Of a stretch of DNA of 64,000 nt, positions 60,863-64,000 are shown piece by piece. Source of the stretch: Dermanyssus gallinae (taxonomy: Eukaryota > Arthropoda > Arachnida > Mesostigmata > Dermanyssidae); assembly GCA_003439945.1 (NCBI GenBank), contig QVRM01005378.1, positions 854,001 to 918,000 of the forward strand. Reading direction: 5' to 3'. Numbering within the stretch: position 1 is the stretch's first letter; every line of letters begins with the position of its first letter. A program made the translations under genes and the position numbers. The notes beneath the pieces are model-generated. The model did not search any database and was not told the origin of the DNA. It was given only the letters and a program-made list of their open reading frames with translations.

Positions 60863-61423
60863 GTTGTTGACCACTTCCTTGATACGCGAATCATCTTTTT
60901 GTAGGAGTTAAACCAATATTGTACCTAAAGGTGCACCTGCAAGGTGTAGTTTCAGCCTGTCCCACCTTTTATTATGTAAATAAAAGCGCTTCTATTTTAT
61001 AACTCAGAAAGGAGGAGAAGAGGGAAAGGATACACGCGGACAAATACGGCAGCACATATATATATATATATATATATATATGCGTCCACACACGGGCTCA
61101 CGTGAAGGGAGCATTTTCCCTTCTAAGTCAGACTGTTTATCCGCACTGCATCCAAATAGGGCAACTAGGCACAACAGACAACACCGGCGTGACACGATTG
61201 GGATAATTAAATTCAGCGGGCATTAAAGCGGGCAGCCAGCAGCAAAAGGCGGCCGCCCGGGGAGATGTTGGCTGCCGGCATCGGTCGTACTCTATCTATC
61301 TCCCACAAGACCGTTTAATCCGATTACGACTTACGATTGTTGTTGTTATTGTTGCTTAGAGTCACCGCGCTAGTGTCACGGCGCAATGTTGACGCGTTTA
61401 CTTACTAGCAGACGTCATTAAAC

Positions 61424-61435
61424 GTATATATATAT

Positions 61436-61522
<87 letters not shown>
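61424..61522. repeat. (TA)n array at SINE 3' end
   Basis: About 99 bp of TA with a few TG interruptions near 61443-61450. It abuts the 3' end of the reverse SINE family 2 copy. Confidence 0.97.
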
Positions 61523-61525
<3 letters not shown>

Positions 61526-61776
61526 TATTCGCTTGAAATGTATATCTGAATAAACATGTCACCTTTCCTGGCAAGGCCGCTTAGAGCGGAAGCATAAACC
61601 GACATGTTGAGACATCTAGGGTTTCGTCAACAGTCCTTGTGGCAACATGGTCGCTGACTTTCAGCGGTGTGGTTTGTCATCTATTCTGAATGTGAGGGCG
61701 TCACTCAAAGAAAATCCGATCAACAACAGGGATTGAACCGGCGACAACGACGCACTAGCCCCCTAGACCGCGCCGC

Positions 61777-61778
<2 letters not shown>
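61523..61778 (-). mobile_element. tRNA-derived SINE, family 2, copy B
   Basis: On its own strand it reads GGCGCGGTCTAGGGGGCTAG, B-box GGTTCAATCCCTG, GAATAGATGACAAACCACAC, GCCACAAGGACTGTTG, CCCTAGATGTCTCAACATG and ends near ATTCAGATATACATTTCAAG. It is bordered on both sides by (TA)n arrays (61424-61522 and 61779-61815), so the array at its 3' end may be the element's tail. Confidence 0.75.
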
Positions 61779-61830
<52 letters not shown>

Positions 61831-62025
61831 AATATATATATTATACGTATATCGCATGTATTTACGTTTACAAAACTTAATGCGTAAATTCACGTGTCAA
61901 GTATTAAACATTTAAGCGGGCGTTAACAACTGTACCGTAATGAATGTGTAACACGCAGTGGGATCAGTCATAGAGGAACTCTAGGCCGGGCGCTCACCAG
62001 CTGGTCAGGGTACTCAACACGGCTG

Positions 62026-62640
62026 CTAAATTTCCTCGTTGAATTTACAAGGACAACCTCTGCATAAAAATGAATCGGATTGCCTGTTACCGGTTGACAG
62101 CTCCAGCCACTGGCAAGCACTGTTGGTTGTTCTCGAAGTCAATGGATCTGGCCCTCCTAGCGTCTCGAACACAAAAAGCCGGAACTCCAGCCCCCTGACA
62201 GATGAATACTTCCTTAGCTTGTTCACTTCAAGCACACGGAAGGCATGCCCCATCTGGACCGCACCCTAAGTGCTCATAGAGGGGGATAAGCACTCAGTCA
62301 GGATAACGTCCCAAACTAGCGTTTTTCTCTTTTCGAAGGCTGTGAGAGTCATCATATCTGGCCGCCTACCATTGTTGGGGCATAGCCCCGGAAGCTCGAG
62401 GACACACGGGAAGCCTGAAATTCAGCGAGTGCGCGCTAGACTGTCACTTAGGGTAACATGACTGGACAGCCCTCCAGAAATCCATGACGCTAAGGAGGTA
62501 AGACTCGCTACGCGCACAGTCCAAATAAAGTTTCCAAGGTCGTGCTGGAAAACGCGCACAACCAACCAGGTTCCTGCTTCTTTCGAGAAGACTGCCCTAA
62601 GCGTGGCCCTCTCAGGCTTGACAGAAGAGATCTCGTATAG
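62026..62640 (-). pseudogene. LINE-like retroelement, C-terminal fragment
   Basis: In minus-strand order the frames give EPGWLCAFSSTTLETLF (compare 'gaWL.alPs..lGtlL'), then RRPDMMTLTAFEKRKTLVWD (compare 'kRPDG.tl.pw.rGk.lvWD'), then LRKYSSVRGLEFRLFVFETL followed by GGPDP. These blocks occur in this order in the C-terminal part of a widespread class of animal RT-containing proteins. Frame changes and a stop near 62268 break it. It lies between (TA)n arrays. Confidence 0.5.
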
Positions 62641-64000
62641 ACACGTAATGTATATATATATATATGTTTATATAAATTTACCGAGAGTAAATTTAATGGG
62701 GTAAAGTATATCAGTTTGCATCCCGCCAAAGAAAAATTATATATATATATATATATGTAGATCAGCACCACTACTACCAACGACTACAACACTGGGCCGA
62801 TCGCAAACTTGCAGATTGCCTCACTAGCGACTCGTTACCTACTTGATTGCTACCGATCACCAGCTCTCACTCCACACTACCCATTACCCCACCCTCCTCC
62901 AACCCGCTGCAGTTCCTACGTCGTATCAGAGCCGACCACTCGACGCCGGTCGATACTTTGTGTTGTTTCCTCTTTACGAGCATGACTCGCGCTTCAGCTA
63001 CGGCTGAACCATACATCTCGTCTCCTTCTCCACGTTGCCGTTAAGCAATAGTAGTAGCAGAAGGGGAAGGGATTCGACGCCCGCGTCGTCAAGTCTGGCC
63101 TGCTCGTTAAGGCGTTTTTCATTATTCGACGTTCGATCGTTGTTCATAAACGCTGGAGCGAGCGCCCGCCGCCCAACGCTCCGGCCGTCAGACGATTTCC
63201 GCCCCCCTGCGGTGGTTGTTGCTGCTCGCATTGCAAAGTTTATTGGCTTCGTAATTTTCGTAGGCGCATTTGTGTGTGGGGTTGCCCGCCGTTGCCAGAG
63301 CAGGAGCCACCCAATGCTGACACTGCTGTTGGTATTGCTGCTTAGCCCCGTGTGGTGGTTTCTAGTTAGAGGCACTATATATGCGTCATTAAAAACCTCC
63401 ATTTACTTTGTTGTTGTTGTTATTGCTGCTTTTGTTGTTGCTGCTTTTGCTGTTGTTACTGCTGCTGCTGCTGCTGCTGTTTCTGTTGTCCTGCGCCACC
63501 ATTGTCAAGATGTGTTGCCGAGTGATCGTCGTCATCGCCGCCAATATGTCGTCTATGAACGTGTCGCGCCTCATTCATCATCGCTCTACGAAGCTCTCCC
63601 CATCTCCCCAGACTAACCAACAATGTCTGATTGCCTGCCTGTGTCCGGTAGCGCCGGCAAACGAGGTGGATCTACATGTGCGGCCAAACGGCGGGTGGAT
63701 CTGAGCCTCCTCTTTGTAGGCGCGCGAGATCTTCAACGGGCTAGCATGCCGTTCGTAAACTCGTCGCAGTCGTAGAAAACGGAGCAATCACCAAAGTCAC
63801 CACCCACCGAAGAGAAGCTTACCACGTAACGATCACAACGGCAACCGCGGCAGTAGAAAGTTGTAGTAGTAGTAGTAGTAGTCGCTAGAAAAATAGTAGC
63901 AGAAGTCCTACCAGGAGCTGTGGCTGGAAAACAGGACAGACAGGTGTTGGCTTGGGCAGCAAACAACCAATACTGAAGATACCGGCTTACTTCGCTCGTG
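62641..64000. other. GC-richer DNA with trinucleotide runs
   Basis: TTG/CTG run 63408-63490 and GTA run near 63862-63882. Plus-strand frame 63035-63616 (193 codons) and the opposing minus frames come from this composition; no motif is visible. Confidence 0.4.

Larger units (their letters stand above)
58961..61423. other. AT-rich DNA dense in TA arrays
   Basis: At least seven TA arrays. Apart from the dual-open frame at 59430-59765 nothing gene-like is seen. Confidence 0.45.

Noticed and set aside
63035..63616. 193-codon plus-strand frame
   Set aside because: It needs a non-ATG start, includes a TTG/CTG microsatellite, and the opposite strand is open too. No motif.

Overview
This is a gene-poor, repeat-dominated stretch of an animal nuclear genome, most likely an arthropod. 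A chelicerate such as a mite or tick is a guess from overall character, not a demonstration. The grounds are spliced GT-AG exons, a C-type-lysozyme-like gene, a Mag/K02A2.6-type Ty3/gypsy element, decayed LINEs, mariner relics and tRNA-derived SINEs. No bacterial, phage or organellar feature is visible. About fifty (TA)n arrays occur, roughly one per 1.3 kb, and trinucleotide tracts of the CAA/TTG, CAG/CTG and ATT types are very abundant. Most long open frames are by-products of these tracts.

Layout. 0-5.4 kb: two different tRNA-derived SINEs, then CAA/CAG/TTG-rich DNA. 5.4-10.2 kb: unique AT-rich DNA, a 34-bp minisatellite, and two LINE fragments lying back to back in opposite orientations. 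10.2-22 kb: alternating trinucleotide tracts, (TA)n arrays, one SINE with target-site duplications, small duplications built around TA arrays, and a 73-bp MITE-like inverted repeat. 22-28.3 kb: a dense domain of CAA/TTG tracts whose strand flips repeatedly. 28.3-31 kb: another SINE, a perfect 25-bp hairpin and a mariner fragment. 31-37.4 kb: an old LINE split by a complete, apparently intact Ty3/gypsy retrotransposon (31923-37109, minus strand). The retrotransposon has 374-bp LTRs that read as identical, a 5-bp target-site duplication, and one 1398-codon gag-pol frame. 37.4-51.4 kb: mostly unique AT-rich DNA with TA arrays. 51.4-53 kb: three minus-strand exons with matching splice phases; the first encodes the C-terminal part of a C-type lysozyme fold and the other two a long Ser/Pro/His-rich tail. 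53-64 kb: further TA arrays, a tRNA-like SINE head, mariner and LINE fragments, and a second copy of the second SINE family.

Only the retrotransposon polyprotein and the lysozyme-like exons are supported as real coding sequence. The most notable observations are the nested young retrotransposon, with its duplicated LTR-end/PBS module and duplicated LTR terminus, the lysozyme-like protein with an unusually long C-terminal extension, at least two SINE families recognisable by mutual alignment, and the repeated contact between TA arrays and transposon ends. All alignments were made by eye, so family names are inferences from motifs.
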